A stretch of 64,000 bases of DNA from assembly GCF_000685075.1 (NCBI RefSeq), contig NZ_BAYD01000004.1:186001-250000 (forward strand). The letters run 5' to 3'. The position numbers and the translations under genes were made by a program. Source of the DNA: Paraburkholderia oxyphila NBRC 105797. Lineage in GTDB: Bacteria > Pseudomonadota > Gammaproteobacteria > Burkholderiales > Burkholderiaceae. Positions 23,179 to 31,142 of this stretch are shown here, piece by piece. Every line of letters begins with the position of its first letter. Positions within the stretch are counted from its first letter, which is position 1. The notes beneath the pieces were generated by a model that saw nothing but the letters and a program-made list of their open reading frames with translations, was not told where the DNA came from and ran no database searches.

Positions 23179-23625
23179 ATGAAGGCAAGCAAAGCCGGAC
23201 TTGAACAATATCTGACCTATCGGCTCCATGTCCTGAACAAGCTTTCCGAACGCGGTGCGAGCGAGCGCTACCAGGCCAAGCTCGGCATCACGCTGCCGGA
23301 GGCGCGCCTCATTGCCGCCGTCGGTGCGTTCGGCCCGTTTTCAGTGATGGAGCTCGCGCGCCACGCGAACCTCGACAAGAGCCAGGCCAGCCGCGCCGCG
23401 GAGGCGTTGATGCGCCGCGGCCTCATGCAACGCGACGCCAGCGAGGAAGATGGGCGCCTCGTACTCGTTTCGCTCACAACCGACGGGCGCGCCCTCTATC
23501 GCAAGGTCATGCCCATCGCGCGCAAGTGGAACGTCGACCTGTTCGCCTGCCTCGACGACAAGGAGCGCGAGTTGCTCAATCGCGCGCTCGAGAAGGTCAT
23601 CGCGGCGGCCCAGGAAGAGTCGTGA
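23179..23625 (+). CDS. MarR-family transcriptional regulator
   Basis: Winged-helix DNA-binding protein of 148 residues from ATG 23179, which has AGGA 7 bases upstream; an in-frame ATG at 23140 would add 13 residues. The core MELARHANLDKSQASRAAEALMR is the helix-turn-helix, here interrupted by no gap, and DASEEDGRLVLVSLT is the wing typical of MarR proteins. The ligand and target genes are unknown. Its 3' end faces the terminator at 23687, which it shares with the old end of the tRNA-Leu transcription unit. Confidence 0.88.
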   Translation: MKASKAGLEQYLTYRLHVLNKLSERGASERYQAKLGITLPEARLIAAVGAFGPFSVMELARHANLDKSQASRAAEALMRRGLMQRDASEEDGRLVLVSLTTDGRALYRKVMPIARKWNVDLFACLDDKERELLNRALEKVIAAAQEES

Positions 23626-23686
23626 CGCGGCACGCGCGATAAACGGAATAGATGGCGCGCGCGTGATCGAACGCGTGGGCGTCAGA

Positions 23687-23727
23687 AAAAAGGCCACATA
23701 CCGGAAGGTATGTGGCCTTTGCTTTTG
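23687..23727 (-). terminator. Terminator now at the island edge, probably the original tRNA-Leu terminator
   Basis: A perfect 14-bp stem (23689-23702 with 23707-23720, loop GGAA) is followed on the minus strand by TTTTTTCTG and on the plus strand by GCTTTT. It touches the att repeat at 23724. Before the island inserted, it would have stood directly behind tRNA-Leu; it now also serves marR from the other side. Confidence 0.85.
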
Positions 23728-23740
23728 GTGCGTGAGGCCG
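23724..23740. repeat. attR: copy of the tRNA-Leu 3' end
   Basis: TTTGGTGCGTGAGGCCG is identical to 26765-26781, which covers the CCA end and acceptor/T-arm start of tRNA-Leu. This is the far end of the island. Confidence 0.88.
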
Positions 23741-23917
23741 CACCGGGCATAAGCGCGGTCGTGGCCATCACCGTGTTCTGGTAGCAGGCAAGCCGCGCAC
23801 GCTACAACATGGGCATCGACCTGATCCTGAAGCTCGCCGACCACTTCGATTCTCCGCCTATGCGCGAAGTTCGTGCGCGTGCCGCCCGCCTTCTGTGCAG
23901 GCACCATGCGGGGCGTA

Positions 23918-24394
23918 ATGAGATACGGTGCAGGTCGGCCGGGCACGAAGGCGAAAACGAGCAGCCTGCACTCGATCGACGTGCGGCGGTTGCATCGCGA
24001 AGACCCGCTACTGCCAGGGCTTTCTTGCGGCTGGCTGTGGACGGACGACACCGGCAAACGCACGTCGAGCATCACCATCAGCACACAAGAGCGCGGCGTG
24101 ACCGTCGCGTACGCAATCGGCGGCGAACCTGTCGCTCAGCGAATCGCCCTCCGCACGACGCTCTGCAACTACGGCAGCGAGCGAGCGTGGTTCTAATGTC
24201 CCTTCTGCCGGCGCGGCGTCGCGGTGCTGTAGCTGTCGTCGCAAGTCGCGTGTCGCCAATGCTTCGAACTCGCCTACCCGGGCCAATCCGATAGCGCGAT
24301 CGATCGTCTCTGGCGCAGGCAGGGAAAGATCGAGGCTCGCATGGAATCGGGCAAGCGGATGACGCACGCCACGCGCCGCCTCTTGGGCTGGTGA
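23918..24394 (+). pseudogene. Broken island gene with zinc-ribbon motif, two in-frame stops
   Basis: The frame starts MRYGAGRPGTKAK and reads for 92 codons to TAA at 24194. In the same frame it continues with CPFCRRGVAVL, a TAG at 24230, then VACRQCFELAYPGQSDSAIDRLWRRQGKIEARM and ends in TGA at 24392. The two CxxC pairs form a zinc-ribbon, and the whole resembles unnamed proteins common on integrative elements and prophages. An upstream in-frame ATG at 23873 is possible. Two nonsense changes without a frameshift indicate recent decay. Confidence 0.75.
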
Positions 24395-24488
24395 GAGCCG
24401 TCAACCATACCGTCAACACCGAACCCTCCCACTACGCGCGCGAGGGCGTGCGCATTTGGCGGAAAATGACCGGCCACCTCCGCAAATT

Positions 24489-24956
24489 TCACGATGCCGG
24501 CCGGATGTAAGGTTGCATGTCACTGACCGCGACCTGCGCGCACGTCAACAGCACATCGAACCCGACGTTCGGCATCAGGTCGAGCTGGATCAGTCCTCCC
24601 TCGACTCGCTTGAGCGTCATCTCCATGATGGTGGCTTCCTCCAGCATGGCATTCACATCAATCTCTGCCGTGCGCACATCGAGACAGTCCAGAAATACAA
24701 CATAGTTGTGGCGCCGCCCAACCGGAGGCGGCCCGTAGCGGTCGTGAAGCACCTCCAGCCGAACGTCCACCAGGTCACGCGTTCGGCCGCTCGGCAGCGG
24801 CCGACCATCCAGGCCCTCCCCAGTCTCTCGCCGCCGGCTCATGCAGAAAGAGCGAACGGCCGAATCGTGAAACGAGGGGTAAGCACCCAGCATTTTCTTC
24901 AATACGTCGTGGTGAGCCGCCAGTTCCCAGCCCCATGTCTGTTCCACATTGTTCAT
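24489..24956 (-). CDS. Putative immunity protein of the island toxin pair
   Basis: A 155-residue soluble protein without signal peptide or membrane segment. It starts at ATG 24956, whose ribosome site GGGAGC lies just after the stop of the upstream gene (9 bases between stop and start), so the two are translationally close and surely one operon. The N-terminal PSFHDSAV (about 27-34) resembles the start of Imm50-like immunity proteins, but this is only a weak resemblance. An earlier start up to 25142 would overlap the effector gene in a frame without coding character. I infer that it neutralises the neighbouring protein. Confidence 0.7.
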   Translation of the reverse strand: MNNVEQTWGWELAAHHDVLKKMLGAYPSFHDSAVRSFCMSRRRETGEGLDGRPLPSGRTRDLVDVRLEVLHDRYGPPPVGRRHNYVVFLDCLDVRTAEIDVNAMLEEATIMEMTLKRVEGGLIQLDLMPNVGFDVLLTCAQVAVSDMQPYIRPAS

Positions 24957-24966
24957 TACCGCTCCC

Positions 24967-25998
24967 TCATTCGCAGTTGATCGGAGACATCGGCAGGTGT
25001 GCGTTGTCCCGCTTTCCGTCGAAGAAATTATGACCGTGCGGCTCGCCGTGGCTCGCGTGGTATTGGGCGCAGAGGTTGCCGTTCGAATCGAAATAGTCCA
25101 CGTCCAGACCGTTCGGATTGACGAGAAAACCGCCGGGCTCATTGCCAGTCATGCCTACCCCGCGCGCGGCAAGATCCTGAACACCGTCTCCCAGCATATC
25201 TGGCACGTACTCGAAGGCTTTCGCCCTCGCGAGCGGCGTGGTGGCGTCGCCTGCGTCGTCGACAAACAGATCGTCGCCGGCACCGCCTGCGTCGTCGCTA
25301 CTGTCCGAATCGCCGCCGCCGAGCATAGCGCCGGCTACCGCCTCCACCATGCCAGGCAAGTCGTCGCCGTTGCTCGCCAGTGCGGCCGCTGCGCGCTTCG
25401 CAGCGTTCGCCGCCTGAATTGCATCGATGCGCTCTACCATCGCGTTGTACTTGATGATGTAGGCCGTCGCGCCGTCGGCATCAAGTCCCATCGAATCCAT
25501 CACCGACTGGTGAAACGTCTTGCCGCGCGGACTGGCGGCTGCCACTCCGCCTCCGCTTTGATACGTTTCGCCCCAGGTTTGCGGCGCGTAGCGCTTCGAT
25601 ACGCCCACACTGCCACGCCAGTCACGATCGATGGCGGGGACAATCAGGCCATCTCGCACCGCTTCGCGCAGAATGCGCGTGACGTCTTCGCCGTCGATTG
25701 GCGTGTGCCATCGCCCACGCACATGCTTGCTGATGAAGTCCGCGTAGGCGCTGAAATCGCCTGAGGTACGCGACGCGCGGCGAGCAATGCTCACCCTGAA
25801 CAGTTGATCGAAATCCCTTCTGTCCTGCTCCATCTGGTCTTCGCGCGCCTTCCGCGCTTTCTGGCGCTCCTCGTAAGACAGTCGCCAGCCACGGTCTACG
25901 TCTTCGATATCGCGAGCCGGCACCAGTGCGCACTGCCAGCCGCCCTTGAGCGGGACGTAGAGCGCGTTATAAGAATTGCCCCATTCGGGTAACGACAT
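24967..25998 (-). CDS. Putative polymorphic toxin / secreted effector with His-rich C-terminal domain
   Basis: A 343-residue protein starting at ATG 25998, chosen because GGAGGTG sits just upstream; an ATG 12 codons earlier lacks this. Parts seen: a conserved-looking N-terminus (LPEWGNSYNALY), a charged helical stretch (41-66), a mixed segment to about 210, an acidic Gly/Asp/Ser linker (225-251) and a C-terminal domain from about 285 with YFDSNGNLCAQYHASHGEP and HGHNFFDGKR. The clustered His, Asp and Asn look like a metal or nuclease-type active site. No signal peptide or transmembrane segment is evident. The linker-plus-toxic-tip layout and the small gene behind it suggest an effector/immunity pair, perhaps for type VI or contact-dependent delivery. 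The activity is not known. Confidence 0.65.
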   Translation of the reverse strand: MSLPEWGNSYNALYVPLKGGWQCALVPARDIEDVDRGWRLSYEERQKARKAREDQMEQDRRDFDQLFRVSIARRASRTSGDFSAYADFISKHVRGRWHTPIDGEDVTRILREAVRDGLIVPAIDRDWRGSVGVSKRYAPQTWGETYQSGGGVAAASPRGKTFHQSVMDSMGLDADGATAYIIKYNAMVERIDAIQAANAAKRAAAALASNGDDLPGMVEAVAGAMLGGGDSDSSDDAGGAGDDLFVDDAGDATTPLARAKAFEYVPDMLGDGVQDLAARGVGMTGNEPGGFLVNPNGLDVDYFDSNGNLCAQYHASHGEPHGHNFFDGKRDNAHLPMSPINCE

Positions 25999-26057
25999 GC
26001 CACCTCCGCTTGGATGTGGCGTGTTTACTATCACGTCACCAAGCGGCTGACCTTGCG

Positions 26058-26572
26058 CTATCTGGACTGGCGCGCAGTTGATGCAAGCGCGAGCTGGTGC
26101 TCAATGACATTCGGCATCTGTTCCAGTTCCTCATGCAGTATCGTGCGCGCCATCGCTCGAAAGCCGTGGCCAGTAATTTCGGTGCGCGTGTCGTAGCCGA
26201 GGCGTCATAGCGCGGCGTTGATAGCCGCTTCACTCATTGGCCGTTTGCGATCGCGCGCGCCGGCGAACACATAACGGCCAGCACCCGTGAGCGCGTGCAG
26301 CTCTCGCAAATTGTGACCGTCTGGATCGCGAGAGGCACGATGTGAGCCAGCTTTTCGCGCGCATCCTCGCGCCGCTTGCGCGCTTCGACGAGCGAGACAC
26401 CAGGGTACGTGCCAAGCGCGAGGCTTTTCTCTTTGCCACCGAACCGGTATCTCAATACCCACCGCTTGCCGCCTGCGGGGGACAGAAGGAGGAAAAGCCC
26501 ACCGCCGTCGAACAGCTTCTGTTGCTTGTCCGCCGCCTTGGCATTGCGAATCATGAGATCGGTAGGAGCCAT
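26058..26572 (-). pseudogene. P4-type tyrosine integrase, internally deleted and interrupted
   Basis: The N-terminus from ATG 26572 (MAPTDLMIRNAKAADK, then LFDGGGLFLLLSP and LGTYPGVSLVEARKRRE) is the DUF4102 arm-binding domain of P4-like integrases. After EKLA the frame shifts and most of the catalytic domain is missing. A second frame resumes at LRELHALTGAGRYVF ... MSEAAINAAL, meets a TGA, and reads on as ITGHGFRAMARTILHEELEQ, the box II His/Arg region, ending at TAG 26058. The catalytic Tyr region is absent. It lies just inside the att site next to tRNA-Leu, as in functional islands. Confidence 0.88.
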
Positions 26573-26698
26573 ACGCCTGCCTATCCAGGTCTCCCGTGGG
26601 GGTCTTTCGTGGCCTCATTGCCGAAACGCGGCACAGAAGCCCCGAAAAGCCCCGGTCGGGGGTTGTTGGTACGGGTGATAGATGGGCGCGGTGTGCAA

Positions 26699-26736
26699 CA
26701 AAAAACCCCGCAGAGCCAAGCCCGGCGGGGTTTTCT
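26699..26736 (-). terminator. Terminator behind tRNA-Leu, supplied by the island
   Basis: On the minus strand GAAAACCCCGC pairs with GCGGGGTTTT and is followed by TTTTTTG. It lies inside the island between attL and the integrase remnant, replacing the terminator displaced to 23687. Confidence 0.85.
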
Positions 26737-26764
26737 GTCAAACGTTGTGAACGTTTGGATAGTA

Positions 26765-26781
26765 TTTGGTGCGTGAGGCCG
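26765..26781. repeat. attL: tRNA-Leu 3' end
   Basis: TTTGGTGCGTGAGGCCG overlaps the last 15 bases of tRNA-Leu and is repeated exactly at 23724-23740. Confidence 0.88.
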
Positions 26782-26853
26782 GACTCGAACCGGCACACCC
26801 TTGCGGGCGTCAGGACCTAAACCTGGTGCGTCTACCAATTTCGCCACTCACGC
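26767..26853 (-). tRNA. tRNA-Leu (TAG)
   Basis: On the minus strand an 87-base class II tRNA begins GCGTGAGTGGCGAAATTGG, has the long variable arm of leucine tRNAs and ends CCTCACGCACCA. The anticodon loop GTTTAGG gives TAG. Its 3' end is the integration target of the island; the tRNA sequence itself is intact. Confidence 0.95.
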
Positions 26854-27182
26854 GAATACTTTGCCTGGCGAGACCGCTGCGAGTTCACGTGAGCGTGTGA
26901 CGTGGGATACATCGCGTGCGATACAGACCTGCGCTGCAGGCCGGGCGGCGGGATAAGCCACCAGCAAAGCGCAAGCGCGAGATTCTAACCGATTGCCCGG
27001 CGCTTGTCTGCACCCTCGCTACGCATGCGCGCCCGGCCTCGCCGGCCGCCCTGGGCGGCCCGCCCAGGCCAAACCCGTGCCGGTGCTAGAATCGCCGCTC
27101 CGCGGCCAGTTGCTGCGTTTGCCCCGTCTTTGCCCCGTTGGGGCGCCCACTCATCCGCGCCTCTCCTCGCCCCCCGAACGCC
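26854..27182. other. Divergent intergenic region tRNA-Leu / squalene-synthase-like gene
   Basis: These 329 bases must hold the tRNA-Leu promoter on the minus strand and the leader of the next gene. I see no further gene or repeat. Confidence 0.55.
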
Positions 27183-28025
27183 GTGAATTTCGACGATTAC
27201 TGCCTGCAAAAAGCGGCCCCGCCCGGATCGAGCACTTACTACGCGCTGCGCCAGGCCAGCGCCGCGCATCAACCGGTGCTCGCCGCCCTCTTCGCGCTGC
27301 GCCGCGAACTCGAGGAAACCGCCAAGGAGACGAGCGACCCCACCGTCGGCCGCACCAAGCTCGCGTGGTGGCAGAAGGAACTGGCCGCACTGGCGGCCGG
27401 CAACGCCGCGCATCCGGTGACAAAAGCGCTCGCCCAGCATCTCGACGACCCGGCGGGCATCTATCCGCTGCTTCAGCAGTTGCTCGCCGGCTTTGAAATG
27501 GACTTCGAGCAGGCCCGCTATCTCGACCTGCCGAATTTGCGCCGCTACATGGACGGCGTGGGCGGCACCTTCGCCACGCTCGTGGCCCAGGTGGGCGCAC
27601 GCGCGGGCGAAGCGCGCGACGGCGTCGCGCAGTGGGCCGCGCCGCTCGGCAATGCGCTGATGTTCGCGCAGTTCGTGCCCGAGATCGGCAACGACGCGCG
27701 TCATGGCCGGATCTACGTCCCCATCGACGAATTGCAGCGCTACAACGTCACCGCCGCCGATCTGATCAACCGCCGCTATAGCAATGAGTTCACGGAGCTC
27801 ATGCAGTTTCAGACGGCGCGCGCACGCGAGGCCGTGAACGCGGCGCTCGATGCGATTCCCGCTTCGCAGCGCCGCCATCAGCGCACCTTGCGCGCACTCG
27901 CCGCGCTCGAGCTTGCGCTGCTCGACGAAGTCGAACGCGAAGGCTTCCAGGTGCTGCATCAGCAAATCGTGCTCACGCCGATTCGCAAGCTCTGGATTGC
28001 CTGGCGCGCCGCACGCCGCGCGTGA
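27183..28025 (+). CDS. Squalene/phytoene synthase-family protein lacking the first Asp-rich motif
   Basis: A 280-residue protein from GTG 27183 (VNFDDYCLQKAAPPGSS); an ATG at 27138 would add 15 unlike residues. The fold is that of trans-prenyl synthases: TKLAWWQKEL, HPVTKAL, FEMDFEQARY and IYVPIDEL match HpnD-type presqualene synthases. But where those have an Asp-rich DDVVDE motif this has RRELEETAKETSD, and the second motif reads EIGNDARHGR. It is therefore probably not a normal squalene synthase. It more resembles the non-catalytic branch that includes the complex I assembly factor NDUFAF6, though that link is inference. No hopanoid genes lie nearby. Confidence 0.8.
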   Translation: MNFDDYCLQKAAPPGSSTYYALRQASAAHQPVLAALFALRRELEETAKETSDPTVGRTKLAWWQKELAALAAGNAAHPVTKALAQHLDDPAGIYPLLQQLLAGFEMDFEQARYLDLPNLRRYMDGVGGTFATLVAQVGARAGEARDGVAQWAAPLGNALMFAQFVPEIGNDARHGRIYVPIDELQRYNVTAADLINRRYSNEFTELMQFQTARAREAVNAALDAIPASQRRHQRTLRALAALELALLDEVEREGFQVLHQQIVLTPIRKLWIAWRAARRA

Positions 28026-28083
28026 CGCGCAAGCGCGCGCCGGTGCTGCCGGTGCAGTTGGTGCCAAAGCGCAGACGCAGCGC

Positions 28084-29325
28084 TTACACGCGCAGCAATG
28101 GCAGCGGCTCGAAACGATGCTGCAGAACCGACTGCGCGTCGAGCCCCCACCAGTTCCCAAGCACCGTCGCGTAGATCTGCCTGAAGTCGACGGCCACCGG
28201 CAAATTGCCGTTGCCGTCGAGGCGCGCGAGTTGCGGCGCCTCGCCGTAGAGTCCACCCGCCACCCTGCCGCCGGCCACGAAATGCGCAGACGCCGTGCCG
28301 TGGTCCGTGCCGCGGCTCTGATTCTCGCGCACGCGCCGCCCGAACTCCGCATAGGTGACGATCAGCGTGCGGTCCCAGCGTCCCATCTCGACGAGCGCCG
28401 AACGCATGGCCACCATGCCCGCCGCAAACTGTCGCAACAGGTCCGCGTGCCGCTGCGGCTGGTTTTGATGCGTGTCGAAGCCGTTGAGCGTGAGCCGGAT
28501 CGCCGCCACGCCCTGCCCCGGCACCGGCACGGGCCCGCCTTGTGCGGCCGCCACCGTTTCGCCCGAAGCCAGTGCCTGCATCGCGGTTTTCACCGAGGTG
28601 CCGAACGCGCCCGCCGGGAACGTCGTCTTCAACACGTACTGGCCGGGGCGCGGACGCAACTGGTCGGCAGCATGGACGATATCGTTCTCGACATCGAGGA
28701 TATGGGCGAGCGCCGGATTGCGCTCCTTGAGCGAGACCGGCGTCACGAGCCGCGAGGCGCGCGCGAACTGCGCTGGATTGACGAGCGCGACGGCGCGCGC
28801 ACCATTCGCAAGCGGCCCCATCTCCGCGCTGCCGAGCACGAGGCCGTCGGCCGCGAAGCTCCCCGGCACCGGCGCGCTCGCGAACGCGCGCGTGAGCCAG
28901 CCCTCGCGCAGGTACTGATCGGCATTCGAGGCCGTATCCCAGATCTCGATCGAGCGGAAATGCGAGAGATTCGGCTGCGCGTAGCTCACGCCCTGCACGA
29001 TGGCGAGTTCGTGCTCGCGCCACATCGGCATGAGCGGCGCGAGCGCAGGATGCAACGCCGTGCGTTCGTCGAGCGGAATCGCGTCGCCGCGGCGCACGCC
29101 GATGTTCGCGCGAAAGCTGTAGTAGAGCGGATCCGCGAACGGCACGACGGTGTTCAATCCGTCGTTGCCGCCCTTCAGTTCGATGAGGATCAGCAGGTTG
29201 TCGTACCCGCTCGCAGGGCGCTGCGCGGGTGCGCCGCCTTGCGCATGCGCGGCCCCGGGCAGCCACGATGCGGCGCCCGCAGCCGTCATCGCGGCCGCCG
29301 CGGCCAGAAAGTCGCGCCGCTTCAT
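28084..29325 (-). CDS. DUF1501 protein with Tat signal
   Basis: A 413-residue exported protein. The N-terminus MKRRDFLAAAAA is a twin-arginine signal ending near AHAQ, so it is folded before export to the periplasm. The mature part has the family hallmark ELKGGNDGLNTVVP and an alkaline-phosphatase-like layout with late blocks VTYAEFGRRV and DHGTASAHFV. DUF1501 proteins regularly pair with DUF1800 proteins, here located 117 bases upstream in the same direction. Their function is not established; a sulfatase-like hydrolase role is often supposed. Confidence 0.88.
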   Translation of the reverse strand: MKRRDFLAAAAAMTAAGAASWLPGAAHAQGGAPAQRPASGYDNLLILIELKGGNDGLNTVVPFADPLYYSFRANIGVRRGDAIPLDERTALHPALAPLMPMWREHELAIVQGVSYAQPNLSHFRSIEIWDTASNADQYLREGWLTRAFASAPVPGSFAADGLVLGSAEMGPLANGARAVALVNPAQFARASRLVTPVSLKERNPALAHILDVENDIVHAADQLRPRPGQYVLKTTFPAGAFGTSVKTAMQALASGETVAAAQGGPVPVPGQGVAAIRLTLNGFDTHQNQPQRHADLLRQFAAGMVAMRSALVEMGRWDRTLIVTYAEFGRRVRENQSRGTDHGTASAHFVAGGRVAGGLYGEAPQLARLDGNGNLPVAVDFRQIYATVLGNWWGLDAQSVLQHRFEPLPLLRV

Positions 29326-29442
29326 ACCATGCCTCGCTGGTCCGCGCGGCGCCGGGCGGTGCCGCTGTTGTCGTTGCGATTGTCGTTGCTGGCGTTCATG
29401 TCAGTCATTCACCGCTGGCGTCGTTGCATCATTTCCACTGGG

Positions 29443-30987
29443 TCACTTCAACTGATAGACGGGGTCCATCAGGAGTGCTTCGAGATACGCTCCCGCACTG
29501 CTGCCGGCCGCAATCGCGTCGACGGGCGCGAGCGGCAGGATGGCGTGCTGCATCTGCAACTGCGCCGACAGACCGGGCACGGTATCGGCCGTCAGTCCGT
29601 AATGCCCGAGCCAGCCGTCCAGATCGAAGCGCATGCCGCCCGGCATCGCGCGCGGCTGCGGCTTCATGGTGCCGCTTGCCGGCGCACCCGCCCTGGCGAT
29701 TTCAGCCGTCTTCACCATCGAGTTGGCCATGCGTGGGCGCGTCGCCTCGGTTGCACGAAACAGCTGCTCGACGAACTGCTTGCGCGCCAGCAGCGTCGCG
29801 CTGTTGATCCACATGACGCCGCCGGGCCAGCCCTTCACATTCGGCGGATAGAACAGATTCTCGCCGAGTGCAGCCGATGTGTGCGCGAACATCGCCGTAC
29901 TCGCGTAGCCCACCTCGAAGCGGCGCACGGTGCCCGCAATGAATTCGACCGGCGAACTCACCAGCACGCCGCGATTGCGCTCGTCCCAGAACGCGGGCGT
30001 GACGAGCAGCGCGCCGAGCGCCGCCTTGATGTCGTAGCCGCTCGTGCGAAAGCGCGCGGCCACGGTATCGAGCTGCGCCGGGTCCGGCGCGTCCGAGACG
30101 AACTCCCGCCATAGCTTCGCCGATACGAAGTGCGCCGTCTGTGGCTCGCCCAACAGGATGTCCAGCATCGCGTCGCCGTCGAAAGGACCGCTCTTGCCCA
30201 GCACCGTCTTCACGCCGTCGTCGTGCTCGGCCGGGCGCCAGACGTAGCGCCACGTGTCGGGATCGACGCCCCAACCCGTGTACGCACGCGCCGCCTCGGC
30301 GACATCCTGCTGCGAGTACTGCCCCTCGCCCAGCGTGAAGAGCTCCATGACCTCGCGCGCGAAGTTCTCGTTGGGCTTGCCCTTGCGATTGCTGGCGCCG
30401 TCCAGGTACAGCAGCATCGCCGGGTCCTTCGCGACTTCGTGCAGCAGCGTGGCAAAGCTGCCGAGCGCATTGCGCCTGAAGAGCGCGTTCTGCTGGGCCA
30501 TCAGCAGCGGCTCGGGGACCTTGTCCTCGCCTGTTGCGAAATGGTTGTGCCAGAAGAGCGTCATGCGCTCGGTGAGCGGCGACGGCGTGGTGAGGATTTC
30601 GCGCATCCACCATGCGCGCAGTTCGTCGTAATGCTGGCCGCGCTGGCGTTGCGCGTCGCGGCGCGCCTCGGGCGTCAGGGCATTGCGCTGCGCGCGCGTC
30701 AACGGGATCTCTGCGCTCCATGCGGGCAATGGCGTAACGGCATCGACACGGGTCGTGGCCAGCACGCGCTCGACGGCCGCCGCGCGCGTGAGCCCGACGT
30801 AGGGCCCGATCTCGGCAGGCGCCGGCGCGAAGCCGGTGCGGATGAGCAGATGCATGGCGTCGTCGGCGTCGAGCAGCGCCGCGTCCTGATCCGCGGCGAC
30901 AGCCGGCGTGCTGGCCGCACCATGACGATGTTTACGGCGCGCCGGCTGGACCGGTCCGGTTCGTTGCGAGACGGGCGTATCGGACAT
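29443..30987 (-). CDS. DUF1800 protein
   Basis: A 514-residue protein from ATG 30987 (MSDTPVSQRTG); a longer frame to 31140 lacks family features. Conserved blocks include MTLFWHNHFATG, NENFAREVMELFTLG, YTGWGVDPDTW and FYPPNVKGWPGG. No classical signal peptide is obvious in either start form, although its partner has a Tat signal. It is the first gene of a DUF1800-DUF1501 operon. Function is unknown; such pairs are widespread in environmental bacteria. Confidence 0.85.
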   Translation of the reverse strand: MSDTPVSQRTGPVQPARRKHRHGAASTPAVAADQDAALLDADDAMHLLIRTGFAPAPAEIGPYVGLTRAAAVERVLATTRVDAVTPLPAWSAEIPLTRAQRNALTPEARRDAQRQRGQHYDELRAWWMREILTTPSPLTERMTLFWHNHFATGEDKVPEPLLMAQQNALFRRNALGSFATLLHEVAKDPAMLLYLDGASNRKGKPNENFAREVMELFTLGEGQYSQQDVAEAARAYTGWGVDPDTWRYVWRPAEHDDGVKTVLGKSGPFDGDAMLDILLGEPQTAHFVSAKLWREFVSDAPDPAQLDTVAARFRTSGYDIKAALGALLVTPAFWDERNRGVLVSSPVEFIAGTVRRFEVGYASTAMFAHTSAALGENLFYPPNVKGWPGGVMWINSATLLARKQFVEQLFRATEATRPRMANSMVKTAEIARAGAPASGTMKPQPRAMPGGMRFDLDGWLGHYGLTADTVPGLSAQLQMQHAILPLAPVDAIAAGSSAGAYLEALLMDPVYQLK

Positions 30988-31142
30988 GGGACACCAACGC
31001 GCGAGTTCGGCCCGCGCGCCCACAGTGGACGAATGTAACGCAGTAACGGTGCGCGCGATGCCTCTGTTGACCGCGCAATTGCTACGGAATTTTTCAGCGA
31101 TGTGCCGCGTAGTCTTCATGGACACGCGGGCAGACGGCAAGA

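Larger units (their letters stand above)
23724..26781. mobile_element. Decayed mini genomic island integrated in tRNA-Leu(UAG)
   Basis: The element is bounded by 17-bp direct repeats that copy the tRNA-Leu 3' end. Next to the tRNA lies a P4-type integrase remnant in the expected place and direction. It carries one broken zinc-ribbon gene, a toxin/immunity-like pair and, at 23741-23917, a short stretch without a recognised gene. With the integrase inactive it should no longer be mobile by itself. Two genes intact among two wrecks points to selection on the cargo. Confidence 0.85.

Noticed and set aside
24949..25764. 271-codon plus-strand frame in the island
   Set aside because: It is antisense to the effector-like gene, which has a strong ribosome site and sensible domain layout.
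27183..28025. Presqualene synthase HpnD
   Set aside because: The first Asp-rich motif needed for catalysis is missing, and no hopanoid genes are nearby; kept only as a family-level call.
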